A stretch of DNA of 39,939 nt, from the NCBI GenBank assembly GCA_016192845.1, contig JACPTI010000046.1, forward strand, positions 1 to 39,939, in the 5' to 3' direction. Source of the DNA: Acidobacteriota bacterium (GTDB taxonomy: Bacteria; Acidobacteriota; Vicinamibacteria; Vicinamibacterales; UBA2999). The translations under genes and the position numbers were made by a program. The notes beneath the pieces are model-generated. The model had not been told where the DNA came from. It made no database searches and saw nothing but the letters and a program-made list of their open reading frames with translations. Shown in pieces: positions 7,567 to 16,211 of this stretch; within the stretch, counting starts at the first letter, position 1, and every line of letters begins with the position of its first letter.

Positions 7567-8922
7567 TCAGCCGAACCGCTCCACCGCGCTCTGCAGCGCG
7601 CTGCCAAGCCGCACGCGGTAGCGCGCCGGCTCGGCCAGCCGCCGCACGGCCGCGGGCAGCCGGGCGGTCGCCGCCAGCTGCCGCGCGCGCAGGTCCGCCA
7701 GCGGCACCGGCGGACGTTCGCGCCGGCCGCCGCGCATGACCGGGACGAGGAGCGGCCGAACCGCGTACGGCGGCTCGACCCGCACCGGCTCGCCCTGCGC
7801 GTCCTCGACTTCGAGGATGTCTTCGACGGCGGTATCGTGCTCGAACAATCGCCAGACTTGCTTCCGGCCGGGATAGGTCTGCTTGCCCGGGCTCCGCTTC
7901 ATCACCGGCACCGGCACGCCGCCGCGTTCGATCTCGACCAGCTTGTAGATCGCCCCGAGCGACGGCGCATCGCTCGACGTGCTCAGCGCCGCGCCGACGC
8001 CGAAACCGTCCACGGGCGCCCCGGCCTGCACGATGGCCGCGATGCGCCATTCATCGAGGTCGCCGCTCGCGAAGATCTTCGTCGCCCGCAGCCCGGTGGC
8101 GTCGAGGATCGCGCGCACCTCCCGGCTGAGGGCGATGACGTCGCCGCTGTCGAGCCTGACGGCCGCCGGCGCCAGGCCGCTGGCGGCAACCCACCGCGCC
8201 GCGGCGATCGTGTCGTAGGTGTCCAGCAGGAAGACCGTCCGATCACCGTAGATCCCGGCGAACTGGCGGAACGCGGCGATCTCGGTGGGAACCGCCGTCA
8301 CCCACGAGTGCGCCATCGTGCCCGACACGGGGATGCCGTAGCGGCGCCCCGCCTCGACGTTCGACGTCGAGTCGCACCCGCCGATGACGGCAGCGCGCGC
8401 GGCGAGCACGCCCGCTTCGATGCCGTGCGCGCGGCGCGCGCCGAACTCGACGACCTCGCGCCCCGCGGCCGCCTCGACTATCCGCGCGGCACGGCTCGCC
8501 ACCGAGGTCTGGAACGCCACCAGCGCGAGGAGCGCCGTCTCGACCAGCTGCGCCTCGGGCAGCGGCGCCGTCACCCGCAGCAGCGGTGCGGGCGGAAACA
8601 CCGGGATGCCCTCCTCCACCGCCCAGACGTCGCCGCTGAAGCGGAAGCGCGGGAGGTACTCGTCGAAGAACTCGCGCCGGACGCCCCGCAGCGCCGGCAG
8701 CCCCCGCAGGTGCGCGATATGCTCGTCCGTAAAGCGAAGCCCCTCCAGATACGCGAGCGCCTGCTCCAGCCCGGCCGCGACGAGAAACGAGCGATTCGGC
8801 GGCAGCTCGCGCACATACAGCTCGAACGTCGCCGGCGCGTCCAGCCCGGCCGTGTAGTAGCCGGCCATCATCGTCAGCTCGTAGAGATCCGTGGACAGCG
8901 CCAGGCTGGACATGAAGTTCAT
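7567..8922 (-). CDS. pncB: Nicotinate phosphoribosyltransferase
   Basis: Encodes 451 residues. The enzyme joins nicotinate and PRPP (with ATP) to make nicotinate mononucleotide, the first Preiss-Handler step of NAD salvage. Recognisable family blocks are LSTDLYELTMMAGYY at the N-terminus, FVAAGLEQAL-like RSFLVAAGLEQAL, EFGARRAHGIEAG, the active-site SGTMAHSWV with the phosphorylated His, LDTYDT, and VRLDSGD near residue 250. Length is usual for the family. It is divergent from pncA, which supplies nicotinate from nicotinamide. The start ATG is preceded by the heptad repeat and has no clear Shine-Dalgarno sequence. Confidence 0.95.
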   Translation of the reverse strand: MNFMSSLALSTDLYELTMMAGYYTAGLDAPATFELYVRELPPNRSFLVAAGLEQALAYLEGLRFTDEHIAHLRGLPALRGVRREFFDEYLPRFRFSGDVWAVEEGIPVFPPAPLLRVTAPLPEAQLVETALLALVAFQTSVASRAARIVEAAAGREVVEFGARRAHGIEAGVLAARAAVIGGCDSTSNVEAGRRYGIPVSGTMAHSWVTAVPTEIAAFRQFAGIYGDRTVFLLDTYDTIAAARWVAASGLAPAAVRLDSGDVIALSREVRAILDATGLRATKIFASGDLDEWRIAAIVQAGAPVDGFGVGAALSTSSDAPSLGAIYKLVEIERGGVPVPVMKRSPGKQTYPGRKQVWRLFEHDTAVEDILEVEDAQGEPVRVEPPYAVRPLLVPVMRGGRRERPPVPLADLRARQLAATARLPAAVRRLAEPARYRVRLGSALQSAVERFG

Positions 8923-8924
8923 GG

Positions 8925-9028
8925 CACAAGTCAGAAGTCACAAGTCACAAGTCACAAGTCACAAGACTATTGTGACTTGGGCCTTGTGCCTTGTGCCTTG
9001 TGACTTGTGACTTGTGACTTGTATTGTG
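8925..9028. repeat. Heptad tandem repeat hairpin (AAGTCAC/GTGACTT)
   Basis: The left half (8925-8966) is built of AAGTCAC/AAGTCAG units and the right half (8970-9028) of the complementary GTGACTT and variant GTGCCTT units, so the whole can fold into a long imperfect hairpin. It fills the gap between pncB and pncA and runs to within a few bases of both starts. A close relative lies at 23038-23130. Confidence 0.9.
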
Positions 9029-9034
9029 ATCTCA

Positions 9035-9616
9035 ATGGCGGAAAAACGGTCGGCGCTCCTGATCGTCGACGTCCAGAAGGACTTCTGCCCGGGCGGCGCG
9101 CTTGCCGCGCCCGAGGGCGACCGCGTCGTGCGGCCGCTGAACCGCTACATCGACCAGGCGGTGGCCCACGGCTGGCCGATCTACGCGTCGCGCGACTGGC
9201 ACCCGCCTGTGACCCGCCATTTCCGGCAGTACGGAGGCGAATGGCCCGTCCACTGCGTGGAGCACACCGCGGGCGCCGAGTTTCATCCCGGCCTGCGGCT
9301 GCCGCCCTCGACGATCGTCGTCAGCAAGGGCCAGAGTCCCGAGAAGCCCGGGTACTCGGCGTTCGAGGGGTACACGCCGGCCGGGAGGACGCTCGGGGAC
9401 GACCTGCGCGAGCGGCAGATCGAGCACCTGTACGTGGGCGGGATTGCCACCGACTACTGCGTGAAGCACTCGGTGCTCGACGCCCGGCGCGCCGGACTCG
9501 ACGTCACGGTGCTGGCGGATGCGATTGCGGGCGTCGATGTGCAGCCGGGCGACTCGGCCCGGGCGCTGGAGCAGATGCGCGCGGCGGGCGCGGAGGTCAA
9601 GCCGCAGACGAGCTGA
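9035..9616 (+). CDS. pncA: Nicotinamidase
   Basis: Encodes 193 residues from ATG 9035; GTG 9026 or 9014 in the repeat are less likely. It hydrolyses nicotinamide to nicotinate and ammonia, feeding pncB next door. The isochorismatase-fold catalytic triad is visible as Asp12 (LIVDVQKDF), Lys99 (VVSKGQ) and Cys143 (GIATDYCVKHS). The metal-binding cluster is DWHPP...H near residues 55-63. Length matches bacterial PncA. The two salvage genes are divergent, with the heptad hairpin between them. Confidence 0.95.
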   Translation: MAEKRSALLIVDVQKDFCPGGALAAPEGDRVVRPLNRYIDQAVAHGWPIYASRDWHPPVTRHFRQYGGEWPVHCVEHTAGAEFHPGLRLPPSTIVVSKGQSPEKPGYSAFEGYTPAGRTLGDDLRERQIEHLYVGGIATDYCVKHSVLDARRAGLDVTVLADAIAGVDVQPGDSARALEQMRAAGAEVKPQTS

Positions 9617-9617
9617 G

Positions 9618-9660
9618 CACACCGATCACGGAACACCGAGACACCGAGGCACCGAGATCA
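9618..9660. repeat. Short tandem repeat (CACCGAGA-like)
   Basis: Three to four 8-bp units (ACACCGAG, ACACCGAG, GCACCGAG) follow the pncA stop codon. They belong to the short-period class seen in other gaps but lack an obvious complementary half. Confidence 0.6.
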
Positions 9661-9760
9661 AAAATGCTGCAGCGTTAGAACAAAGCCGCTGGCGCGGCGG
9701 ACGCTACGCGTGAGCCGCGACCGGCCAACCGGGTAACGTCTGGGTCACAAGGAGGTTCCT

Positions 9761-9829
9761 GTGACCCATCTCAGACAAGCGATGCCGGAAATTGCCACGC
9801 AGGTTTTGCCGGAAATTCTGACGCACTGA
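9761..9829 (+). pseudogene. Possible 5' remnant of a tyrosine recombinase gene
   Basis: A strong ribosome binding site (AAGGAGG at about 9749) precedes GTG 9761, which starts MTHLRQAMPE and stops after 22 codons. The first eight residues resemble the start of integrase/recombinase proteins common in environmental bacteria (MTHLRQ-M type), from memory and not from a search. After codon 8 the frame enters a 24-bp-period repeat, so the gene body is missing. Treat as tentative. Confidence 0.3.
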
Positions 9830-9855
9830 CTTCCGGAAATTCTGGCCGATTTGAG
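9784..9855. repeat. 24-bp-period tandem array (CCGGAAATT units)
   Basis: CCGGAAATT recurs exactly every 24 bases, starting at 9784, 9808 and 9832, with CTGACGCACTGACT filling the middle unit. The period and the CTGACGC core match the arrays around the methyltransferase at 24975-25140 and 26470-26590. From 9856 to 10112 I see no gene or clear structure. Confidence 0.65.
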
Positions 9856-10112
9856 CTGACCCCTTCGCGTCGCACACTCGCTGCACCAAGCAGCGAGGGA
9901 AGGTAAAAGTAGTTGACGTCGATCAAAGGGATGATCGACGTGCTCACACTTTTGCAGTCTATCGTCGGCGCACCTTCAGACCTGACGCGGCTCGAGTGAG
10001 CGGCTTCTCACTCGTGCTTGAATCCCAGAACTCGAATCGTCGCAGATTTCTGCCTTCTCCGAGCCGACCACCGGCGAATTCCTGTATCTGGCCTGATTCC
10101 GCGCCCCTCAGT

Positions 10113-10844
10113 TCAATTTAAGATCTTTTCAACAAGGGCAGGGATCTTGTCTGCCATCTGCGAATAGTCGTCACGCGAGACGACTCGTTTGTTTTTCAAC
10201 TGCACAATCGCTTGATGGATCGCAGCAAATTCTGTATGTATCTCCTTGCGTGATTCGAGCAGCCTGAGGTTCCGTGCCGCTTCGTCGTACCGGCTGATCA
10301 CCGGATCAAACAGCTGCACAACTTGCTCGGGTGTCGCGACTTGAGCCCCGGCAGCCGCAACGAGGGCTTGGCCGAGCCAAGTGCCAACCCTGTAGATCTC
10401 GCCAAGTCTTGGCTCTCTCGTGTCAAGCCTCGTGCGTAGCTCAAGATCGATAGACTGAAACATCTCAGTCACTTGGGATCCCGTCAATTCCGATAAAGTG
10501 GCGGGCAAATCGGGATCAAAGCCAAGGGTTTTGCATTCTTCGATTAGGACATAACGCTGCCGAAAGTAAGTTTGCATGCTTCTTTCTGGATCGTCATTCG
10601 TGACGTACTGGAGAGCAAGCCCGTAGACAAGCCAGGTGTCGAAGGCCATCCTGAAGACCACGCGTCTAGTCTTGAGATCTGGGGTGATAGCCGTCGGCTC
10701 AGCGACAGGTGAAACCGTGGTGCTAGGTGGAAGAACGTAGAAGAGCACACTTAACACAACACTGAGTATGCCCGCGTACACACCTATGGCGGTGAGTTTC
10801 GTGGGTAGTGTCCATCTGCGCCATTGCTGTCGTGATGGAAGCAT
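10113..10844 (-). CDS. Membrane-anchored hypothetical protein
   Basis: Encodes 243 residues. One transmembrane helix lies at about residues 15-40 (LTAIGVYAGILSVVLSVLFYVL). A soluble, helix-rich part follows with many charged residues (RYDEAARNLRLLESRKEIHTEF) but no recognised motif. The soluble part is likely outside the membrane or a signalling scaffold; this is a guess. Base composition is visibly less GC-rich than the haem or NAD genes, and the gene sits alone in a gene-poor stretch, so horizontal acquisition is plausible. Confidence 0.6.
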   Translation of the reverse strand: MLPSRQQWRRWTLPTKLTAIGVYAGILSVVLSVLFYVLPPSTTVSPVAEPTAITPDLKTRRVVFRMAFDTWLVYGLALQYVTNDDPERSMQTYFRQRYVLIEECKTLGFDPDLPATLSELTGSQVTEMFQSIDLELRTRLDTREPRLGEIYRVGTWLGQALVAAAGAQVATPEQVVQLFDPVISRYDEAARNLRLLESRKEIHTEFAAIHQAIVQLKNKRVVSRDDYSQMADKIPALVEKILN

Positions 10845-11071
10845 GCGTGAGTTCGGAGATGGACCGAATCAACGGGCCGATGACGCATTCGCACCTAGTC
10901 CCAATCTTCGGCCCAGAAGCTTACCGGCCCGATCCTAGCACGCAGCCCCGCGCCGCGTTAGTGTCTCAACGTTGGGCGCATGCGGATTCACGTATGGCCA
11001 GGAGCATCGCAAACCATGTGAGAGGACCCTAACTAACGGACCAGGAGATTCACTCAAAGCAGAATGCCATC

Positions 11072-11218
11072 CTAGCGGACTTCGCCGGTAGCAGAATCTT
11101 GACTCGGTTGAGCAAGTAGGTACTGCTTGAGGCTTCTCCAGATGCTCGGCCCTCGGCCCTCGGCCCTCGGGGGCTCGCTTTGATCCGCGATCTGGAGCCC
11201 GAGCTTGGTGCCGGTCAT
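11072..11218 (-). CDS. Possible 48-residue protein
   Basis: ATG 11218 is preceded at a good distance by AGGAG (CAGGAGAATCGCATG) and opens 48 codons. The product is basic, contains the CCTCGG-repeat-encoded PPRAEGRGP and has no recognised family. The ribosome binding site is the only support. The rest of 10845-11296 shows no convincing gene. Confidence 0.2.
   Translation of the reverse strand: MTGTKLGLQIADQSEPPRAEGRGPSIWRSLKQYLLAQPSQDSATGEVR
11143..11178. repeat. Short tandem repeat (CCCTCGG x3)
   Basis: Three 7-bp GGCCCTC/CCTCGGC units in a row lie in a gene-poor gap. It belongs to the same short-period class as the other intergenic repeats. Confidence 0.6.
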
Positions 11219-11259
11219 GCGATTCTCCTGAGCAAGCCGCGAAGCGGGGATTCTAGCAG

Positions 11260-11299
11260 AACCTTCGTGGCTGTTCGTGTTCGTGGCCTTCGTGGTTCA
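11260..11299. repeat. Short tandem repeat (TTCGTGGC/TTCGTGTT) at the rarD 3' end
   Basis: Four imperfect TTCGTGGC-type octamers run up to and include the rarD stop codon (11297-11299 on the plus strand). The same TTCGTG core appears in the hairpin at 14553-14683. Confidence 0.6.
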
Positions 11300-12190
11300 G
11301 AGCGCCGCTTCGTCGAGGACCGCGGGCGCGGTGCGGCGTGACACAGCGCCGTCAGCCGTGAACACGGCCAGCCCCACCCAGACAAGCGTGTAGCCGACGA
11401 GTTGGATGCGCGTGAACGGCTCGTGGAACGCCAGTGCGCCGAGCAGGAACTGCATCGTCGGCGCGATGTACTGGAGGATGCCGAGGGCCGACAGCGAAAT
11501 GCGCCGCGCCGCCGAGGCGAAAAGCAGCAGCGGCAGGAGCGTCACGGGCCCGGCGCCGACGAGCAGCGCCTGCGTCAGCGCCGGTGCCTGCACGAACGCG
11601 CCGGCGCCAGCACGCTCCGTCGCGGCGAGATAGATCGCCGCCACCGGCACCAGCACGCCGGTCTCCAGCGTCATGCCGTCGGTCGAGCCAAGCGGCGCGC
11701 GGTTCTTCACCAGCCCGTAGAGTCCGAAGCTCACAGCCAGCACCAGCGCAATCCACGGCGTCGAGCCGTACACGTACGTGAGCTGCAACACCCCGGCTGC
11801 CGCCAGCCCTACCGCGACCCACTGAAACGCACGCAGCCGTTCGCGGAGCGCCACCACCCCGAGGAGCACGTTGACGAGCGGCGTGATGAAGTAGCCGAGG
11901 CTCGCCTCGAGGAGGAAACCGGAGATGACGGCCCAGATGTAAACGAGCCAGTTGATGGCGATGAGCACCGCGGCCAGCGTGTAGGCGGCGGCGACGCGGC
12001 TGGTCATCATCGCCCGCAGCGCGCCCGACCGCCGGGTGACGGCCAGCAGGAGGACGAGGACCACAAACGACCAGAGCACCCGGTGCGCGACGATCTGCAG
12101 CGACGGCACGTGGGCGAGCAGCTTCCAGTAGACCGCGAGCACCCCCCACAGCACGTACGCGCCGACGCCGTGCCAGAGGCCGGAGGTCAT
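11297..12190 (-). CDS. rarD: RarD / EamA-family permease
   Basis: Encodes 297 residues with about ten hydrophobic helices in two EamA repeats. The N-terminus GLWHGVGAYVLWGVLAVYWKLL, the segment LQIVAHRVLWSFVVL, NWLVYIWAVISGFLLEASLGYFITPLVNVLLGV-type helices and LQYIAPTMQFLLG are typical of RarD (drug/metabolite transporter superfamily). Substrates of RarD proteins are poorly defined. Located in the inner membrane. It is 58 bases downstream of hemL on the same strand, separated by a short-period repeat, so cotranscription is possible but not needed for haem synthesis. Confidence 0.9.
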   Translation of the reverse strand: MTSGLWHGVGAYVLWGVLAVYWKLLAHVPSLQIVAHRVLWSFVVLVLLLAVTRRSGALRAMMTSRVAAAYTLAAVLIAINWLVYIWAVISGFLLEASLGYFITPLVNVLLGVVALRERLRAFQWVAVGLAAAGVLQLTYVYGSTPWIALVLAVSFGLYGLVKNRAPLGSTDGMTLETGVLVPVAAIYLAATERAGAGAFVQAPALTQALLVGAGPVTLLPLLLFASAARRISLSALGILQYIAPTMQFLLGALAFHEPFTRIQLVGYTLVWVGLAVFTADGAVSRRTAPAVLDEAAL

Positions 12191-12197
12191 GAGACCG

Positions 12198-12252
12198 GAA
12201 CGGTGCGATGGTGCGACGGTGCGAGAGTGCGATGGTGCGTCCGTCGCACTAG
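12198..12252. repeat. Short tandem repeat hairpin (GGTGCGAC-type)
   Basis: Octamer-like GGTGCGAT/GGTGCGAC/GAGTGCGAT units are followed by the complementary GTCGCAC. It fills the rarD-hemL gap and overlaps the hemL stop codon. Confidence 0.6.
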
Positions 12253-13544
12253 GTTTCGCGCGCGACTTCCTTCATCGCCGCCTGCGCGGCCCGAATCGTC
12301 TGTTGCACGTGGCGATCGGTGTGCGCGGCCGACAGGAACCACGCCTCGAACTGGGAGGGAGGCGCATAGATGCCGCGGGCGAGCATCGCGCGGAAGAACG
12401 TCGCGTACGCGCCGGTGTTGGCCGAGAGCGCCGAGTCGTAGTCGCGCACCGGCACGTTGGTGAAGAACGGCGTCAGCACCGAGCCGAACGCGTTGACCTG
12501 CAGCCGCACGCCGGCGGCGCGCGCGGCGCCGGCCAGCCCGGCGGCGAGCATCGACCCGCGCCGCGCGAGCTCTTTGTACAGGCCGGGTGTCAGCCGCTTC
12601 AGCGCCCACAGGCCCGCCGTCATGGCGACGGGGTTTCCCGAGAGCGTCCCGGCCTGATAGACCGGCCCCGCGGGAGCGACCAGCTCCATGATCTCGGCGC
12701 GCCCGCCGTACGCGCCGACGGGGAAGCCGCCGCCGATGATCTTGCCGAGACAGGTGAGGTCGGGGGTGACGCCGAAAATCGCCTGGGCACCGCCGGCGGA
12801 CGCGCGGAACCCCGAAATCACCTCGTCGAAGATGAGCACCGATCCGTGGCGGGTGGCGAGCGCGCGCAGCCCCTGCAGGAAGCCGTCCGACGGCGCCACG
12901 ACGCCCATGTTGCCGGCAATCGGCTCGACGATGACCGCGGCGATACGTCCGGGATGCGCCTCGAAGAGCGTCTCGACGGAGCCGAGGTCGTTGTAGCGCG
13001 CCAGGAGCGTGTCCGCGGCGACCGGCGCCGGCACCCCGGGGCTCGTGGGCACGCCGAGCGTGGTGGCGCCGGATCCGGCCTTGACGAGAAACGCGTCGCC
13101 GTGGCCGTGATAGCAGCCGGCGAACTTCACGATCTTCTCGCGGCGCGTGAACGCCCGCGCGACCCGGACGGCGCTCATGGCCGCCTCGGTGCCCGAGCTG
13201 ACGAAGCGGACGCGCTCGATGGACGGCATGAGCGCGCGGACGCGCTCGCCCAGCTCGTGCTCGAGGACGGTGGGCGCCCCGAAGCTCGTGCCGAGGCGCG
13301 CGGCAGCGGCGACCGCCCGCACGAGGCCGGGCGGGGCGTGGCCGTGGATGAGCGGCCCCCACGACATGACGTAGTCGATGAACCGGTTGCCGTCGACGTC
13401 CTCGATGGACGCGCCGCGCCCGCGCCGGACGAACAGCGGCACGCCCCCGACCGCCTGGAACGCGCGCACGGGACTGTCGACGCCGCCGGGCAGAATCTGC
13501 CGGGCGCGCTCGAAGAGCTTCCGGCTGCGAACGGGCCGTTTCAT
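12249..13544 (-). CDS. hemL: Glutamate-1-semialdehyde 2,1-aminomutase
   Basis: Encodes 431 residues from ATG 13544. The PLP enzyme converts glutamate-1-semialdehyde to 5-aminolevulinate, the second dedicated step of the C5 route started by HemA. Family signatures are [35 protein letters not shown] near residue 115, [26 protein letters not shown] at 238-247 and the Schiff-base Lys268 in [11 protein letters not shown]. The ATG overlaps the hemB stop (ATGA), so translation is coupled. The frame stays open upstream through hemB, but that part is a shadow. Confidence 0.96.
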   Translation of the reverse strand: MKRPVRSRKLFERARQILPGGVDSPVRAFQAVGGVPLFVRRGRGASIEDVDGNRFIDYVMSWGPLIHGHAPPGLVRAVAAAARLGTSFGAPTVLEHELGERVRALMPSIERVRFVSSGTEAAMSAVRVARAFTRREKIVKFAGCYHGHGDAFLVKAGSGATTLGVPTSPGVPAPVAADTLLARYNDLGSVETLFEAHPGRIAAVIVEPIAGNMGVVAPSDGFLQGLRALATRHGSVLIFDEVISGFRASAGGAQAIFGVTPDLTCLGKIIGGGFPVGAYGGRAEIMELVAPAGPVYQAGTLSGNPVAMTAGLWALKRLTPGLYKELARRGSMLAAGLAGAARAAGVRLQVNAFGSVLTPFFTNVPVRDYDSALSANTGAYATFFRAMLARGIYAPPSQFEAWFLSAAHTDRHVQQTIRAAQAAMKEVARET

Positions 13545-14539
13545 CGAGAGGCGAGCAAACGCGCGGCTTCGCGGGCGTAGTAGGTGATGATGATGTCGGC
13601 GCCGGCGCGGCGAATCGCCGTCAGCGTCTCCATCATCGCGCGCCGCTCGTCGATCCAGCCGTTGGCCGCCGCGGCCTTCAGCATCGCGTACTCGCCGCTC
13701 ACATGGTAGGCGGCGGTCGGCTGGTGGAAGCGCTGCTTCACCTTCGCAATCACGTCGAGGTAGGTGAGGGCGGGCTTCACCATGACGATGTCGGCCCCCT
13801 CGGCCAGATCCAGCTCCACCTCGCGGAGCGCCTCGTCCACGTTGGCGGGATCCATCTGATGGCTGCGGCGATCGCCGAACTGCGGCGCCGAGTCGGCGGC
13901 TTCGCGGAACGGGCCGTAGAACGCCGAGCAGTACTTGGCGGCATAGGACATGATGCCGACGCGTTCGAAGCCGCGCTCGTCGAGCGCCTGCCGGATCGCC
14001 GCCACGCGCCCGTCCATCATGTCCGACGGCGCGACGAAGTCGGCTCCCGCCAGCGCGTGCGACAGCGCGACCTGCACGAGCTGCGCCACGGTCGCATCGT
14101 TGACGATTTCCTCGCCGTCGAGAATCCCGCAGTGGCCGTGCGAGGTGTACTCGCACAGGCAGACGTCGGTGATGACGATGACGTCGGGCGCCTCCTGCTT
14201 GATGCCGCGGACGGCGCTCTGCACCGGCCCTTCGGGATCGGAGGCAAGCGTCCCCGCCGCGTCCTTCGACGGCGGCAGGCCGAACAGCAGCACGCCGGGC
14301 ACGCCGTCCGTGTGAGCGGCGACGGCCTCCTTCACCGCCTCGTCCACCGACAGCTGCTGCACGCCGGGCATCGACTGGATGTCGCGGCGCACGCCGCGCC
14401 CGTCGCAGACGAACAGCGGATAGATGAAGCAGTCGGGGCGGAGGTGCGTCTCGCGCACGAGGCTGCGGATCGCCCCCGTGCGCCGCAGCCGCCGCGGCCG
14501 GCGGGCCAGGGTGAGGCGGGTGGCGGTCTTTACGGCCAT
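13541..14539 (-). CDS. hemB: Porphobilinogen synthase (5-aminolevulinate dehydratase)
   Basis: Encodes 332 residues from ATG 14539. It condenses two 5-aminolevulinate molecules into porphobilinogen. The active-site lysines are Lys202 ([13 protein letters not shown]) and Lys255 ([10 protein letters not shown]). A zinc-type cysteine cluster is seen as Cys127, Cys129 and Cys137 in [14 protein letters not shown], so this is the Zn2+-dependent rather than the Mg2+-only form. An upstream in-frame ATG at 14563 lies in the repeat and is less likely. It overlaps hemL by four bases. Confidence 0.96.
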   Translation of the reverse strand: MAVKTATRLTLARRPRRLRRTGAIRSLVRETHLRPDCFIYPLFVCDGRGVRRDIQSMPGVQQLSVDEAVKEAVAAHTDGVPGVLLFGLPPSKDAAGTLASDPEGPVQSAVRGIKQEAPDVIVITDVCLCEYTSHGHCGILDGEEIVNDATVAQLVQVALSHALAGADFVAPSDMMDGRVAAIRQALDERGFERVGIMSYAAKYCSAFYGPFREAADSAPQFGDRRSHQMDPANVDEALREVELDLAEGADIVMVKPALTYLDVIAKVKQRFHQPTAAYHVSGEYAMLKAAAANGWIDERRAMMETLTAIRRAGADIIITYYAREAARLLASR

Positions 14540-14552
14540 GTCCGCGATCTTG

Positions 14553-14683
14553 CCACGAAGCACACGAAGACGTTAAGCCACAAAGGACACAAAGACCACT
14601 ACGGTACGAGCACAAAGCGCACGCAAAGAAAAGCCATCGTGATCTTCGTGACCTTCATGGCTAAACCGTCTTTGTGCTCTTGA
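14553..14683. repeat. Short-period repeat hairpin (CACGAAG / CACAAAG units)
   Basis: The left half has CCACGAAGCACACGAAGAC and CACAAAGGACACAAAGACC units. The right half has the complementary ATCTTCGTGACCTTCATGG and GTCTTTGTGCTCTTG. It separates hemB from cobA-hemD, and its right end encodes the last residues (KSTKTV) and stop of the CobA-HemD fusion. Confidence 0.85.
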
Positions 14684-16211
14684 CCTGCGCGTAATGCGCC
14701 ACGATCGCGTCCACCAGCGCGGGGACCGTCGACGCCGACGGTTGCACCGTGACCGGGAAACCCGCCTGTCGCGCCGCCTCGGCCGTCGTCGGGCCGATGA
14801 CGGCCACCACCGTGTGCTCAAGCAGGTCGGTCGCCTGTTCGGCCCCGTAAATCCGCGCGAAGCCGCGCACGGCCGACGCGCTCGTGAACGTCACGACATC
14901 GATCTGGCCCTGGAGGAGCATTCCGTAGACGTCGGGCCCCTGCTCCGGCAGCGAGTCCTCGAGCACCGTGCGATACGCCACGACGTCGCTCACGACCGCG
15001 CCAGCGCGGCGGAGCTCGTCGGCGATGACCTCGCGCCCGATGTCGGCGCGCGGCAGCAGCACCCGCAGCCCCTCCATCCGTCCGGTGCCGGCGAGCGCCC
15101 TGAGAACACCTTCCGCGCGGAACTCCTCGGGAATCAGGTCGACTTTGACGCCGTACTGCGCGAGCCTGTCGGCGGTGCCCGGCCCCACGGTGCAGAGCTT
15201 CGGTCCGCTGAGCGCGCGCACGTCGCGGCCGCCCTCGAGCACCGCCTGCATGAACGCATCGACCGCGTTGGCGCTCGTAAAGACAATCCAGTCGAAGGCG
15301 GCAGGGGTCGCGGCGGCGACGAGCAGCGGCCCGCGATCCTCGGGCGGCGCGATCCGGATGACGGGCGCCTCGACCGGTTCGGCCCCGAGCGCCGCGAGCC
15401 GGTCGGCCAGCTCCCCCGCCTGCTCGCGCGCCCTGGTGACGAGCACGCGCCGGCCGAAGAGCGGCCGCGCGTCGTACCAACGGAGGTGCTCGCGAAGGCC
15501 GGTCACCCGCCCGACGACCAGCAGGGAGGCGGCGCGTCTGCGGGTGTCGTGCACGATGTCCGCGAGCTCCGCGATCGTGCCGGAGAGCGTCTCCTGGTTC
15601 GGAAGCGTGCCGTTGTAGATGACGACGCCTTGGGTGTCGGCGGACCAGCCGCTGGCGCGCATCGCGTCGAGAATCCGCGGCAGCTGGTGGGCGCCGGCGT
15701 AGCACACGACGGTGCCGTCGAGACGCGCAAGGCTCGCCCAGTCGACCTCGGGCGGCAGGCGGCTCTCGTCCTCGTAGCCGCGGACGAGCGTGATCGTGTC
15801 GCCGGCGCCCGGATAGCTCACCGGCACGCCGGCGTACGCGGGGACCCCGATGCCGGCCGGAATGCCGGGGACGACCTCGAACGGCACGCGCTGCTCGTGC
15901 AGGAACAGCGCCTCTTCGCCGCCCCGGTCGAACACGAACGGGTCGCCCCACTTGAGGCGCGCGACCACCTTGCCTTCACGCGCCTTCTCGACGAGCAGAT
16001 AGCTGATCGCTTCCTGCGCCATCGGTTGCGGCGCGGCCGTGCCGACGTCAATCAGCTCGGCGCCCGCGCGCGCATGCGCGAGCAGCCGCCGCGGAATCAG
16101 GTGGTCATAGACGACGACGTCGGCGGCGCGGAGGCACTCGAGCCCGTAGACGGTAATGAGCCGCGGGTCGCCGGGTCCGGCGCCGATGATGGAGACGGCC
16201 GGCCGCGTCAT
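14661..16211 (-). CDS. cobA-hemD: Uroporphyrinogen-III methyltransferase / uroporphyrinogen-III synthase fusion
   Basis: Encodes 516 residues from ATG 16211, which overlaps the hemC stop (ATGA). Residues ~1-245 are a SUMT domain: GAGPGDPRLITVYGLECL, GDPFVFDRGGEEALFL, VPGIPAGIGVPAYAGVPVSYPG and YNGTLPNQET. It adds two methyl groups to uroporphyrinogen III to make precorrin-2, toward sirohaem or cobalamin. Residues ~258-510 are HemD (GRRVLVTRAREQAGELADRL, DWIVFTSANAVDAF, TFTSASAVRGFA, VAVIGPTTAEAARQAGF), which closes hydroxymethylbilane to uroporphyrinogen III. CobA-HemD fusions are known in several phyla. The C-terminal few residues are encoded by an intergenic-type repeat. Confidence 0.95.
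   Translation of the reverse strand: MTRPAVSIIGAGPGDPRLITVYGLECLRAADVVVYDHLIPRRLLAHARAGAELIDVGTAAPQPMAQEAISYLLVEKAREGKVVARLKWGDPFVFDRGGEEALFLHEQRVPFEVVPGIPAGIGVPAYAGVPVSYPGAGDTITLVRGYEDESRLPPEVDWASLARLDGTVVCYAGAHQLPRILDAMRASGWSADTQGVVIYNGTLPNQETLSGTIAELADIVHDTRRRAASLLVVGRVTGLREHLRWYDARPLFGRRVLVTRAREQAGELADRLAALGAEPVEAPVIRIAPPEDRGPLLVAAATPAAFDWIVFTSANAVDAFMQAVLEGGRDVRALSGPKLCTVGPGTADRLAQYGVKVDLIPEEFRAEGVLRALAGTGRMEGLRVLLPRADIGREVIADELRRAGAVVSDVVAYRTVLEDSLPEQGPDVYGMLLQGQIDVVTFTSASAVRGFARIYGAEQATDLLEHTVVAVIGPTTAEAARQAGFPVTVQPSASTVPALVDAIVAHYAQVKSTKTV

Noticed and set aside
12249..14615. Apparent 788-residue protein covering hemB and hemL
   Set aside because: Only the part after ATG 13544 is HemL. 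The upstream part is an Arg/Gly-rich shadow of hemB in another frame.
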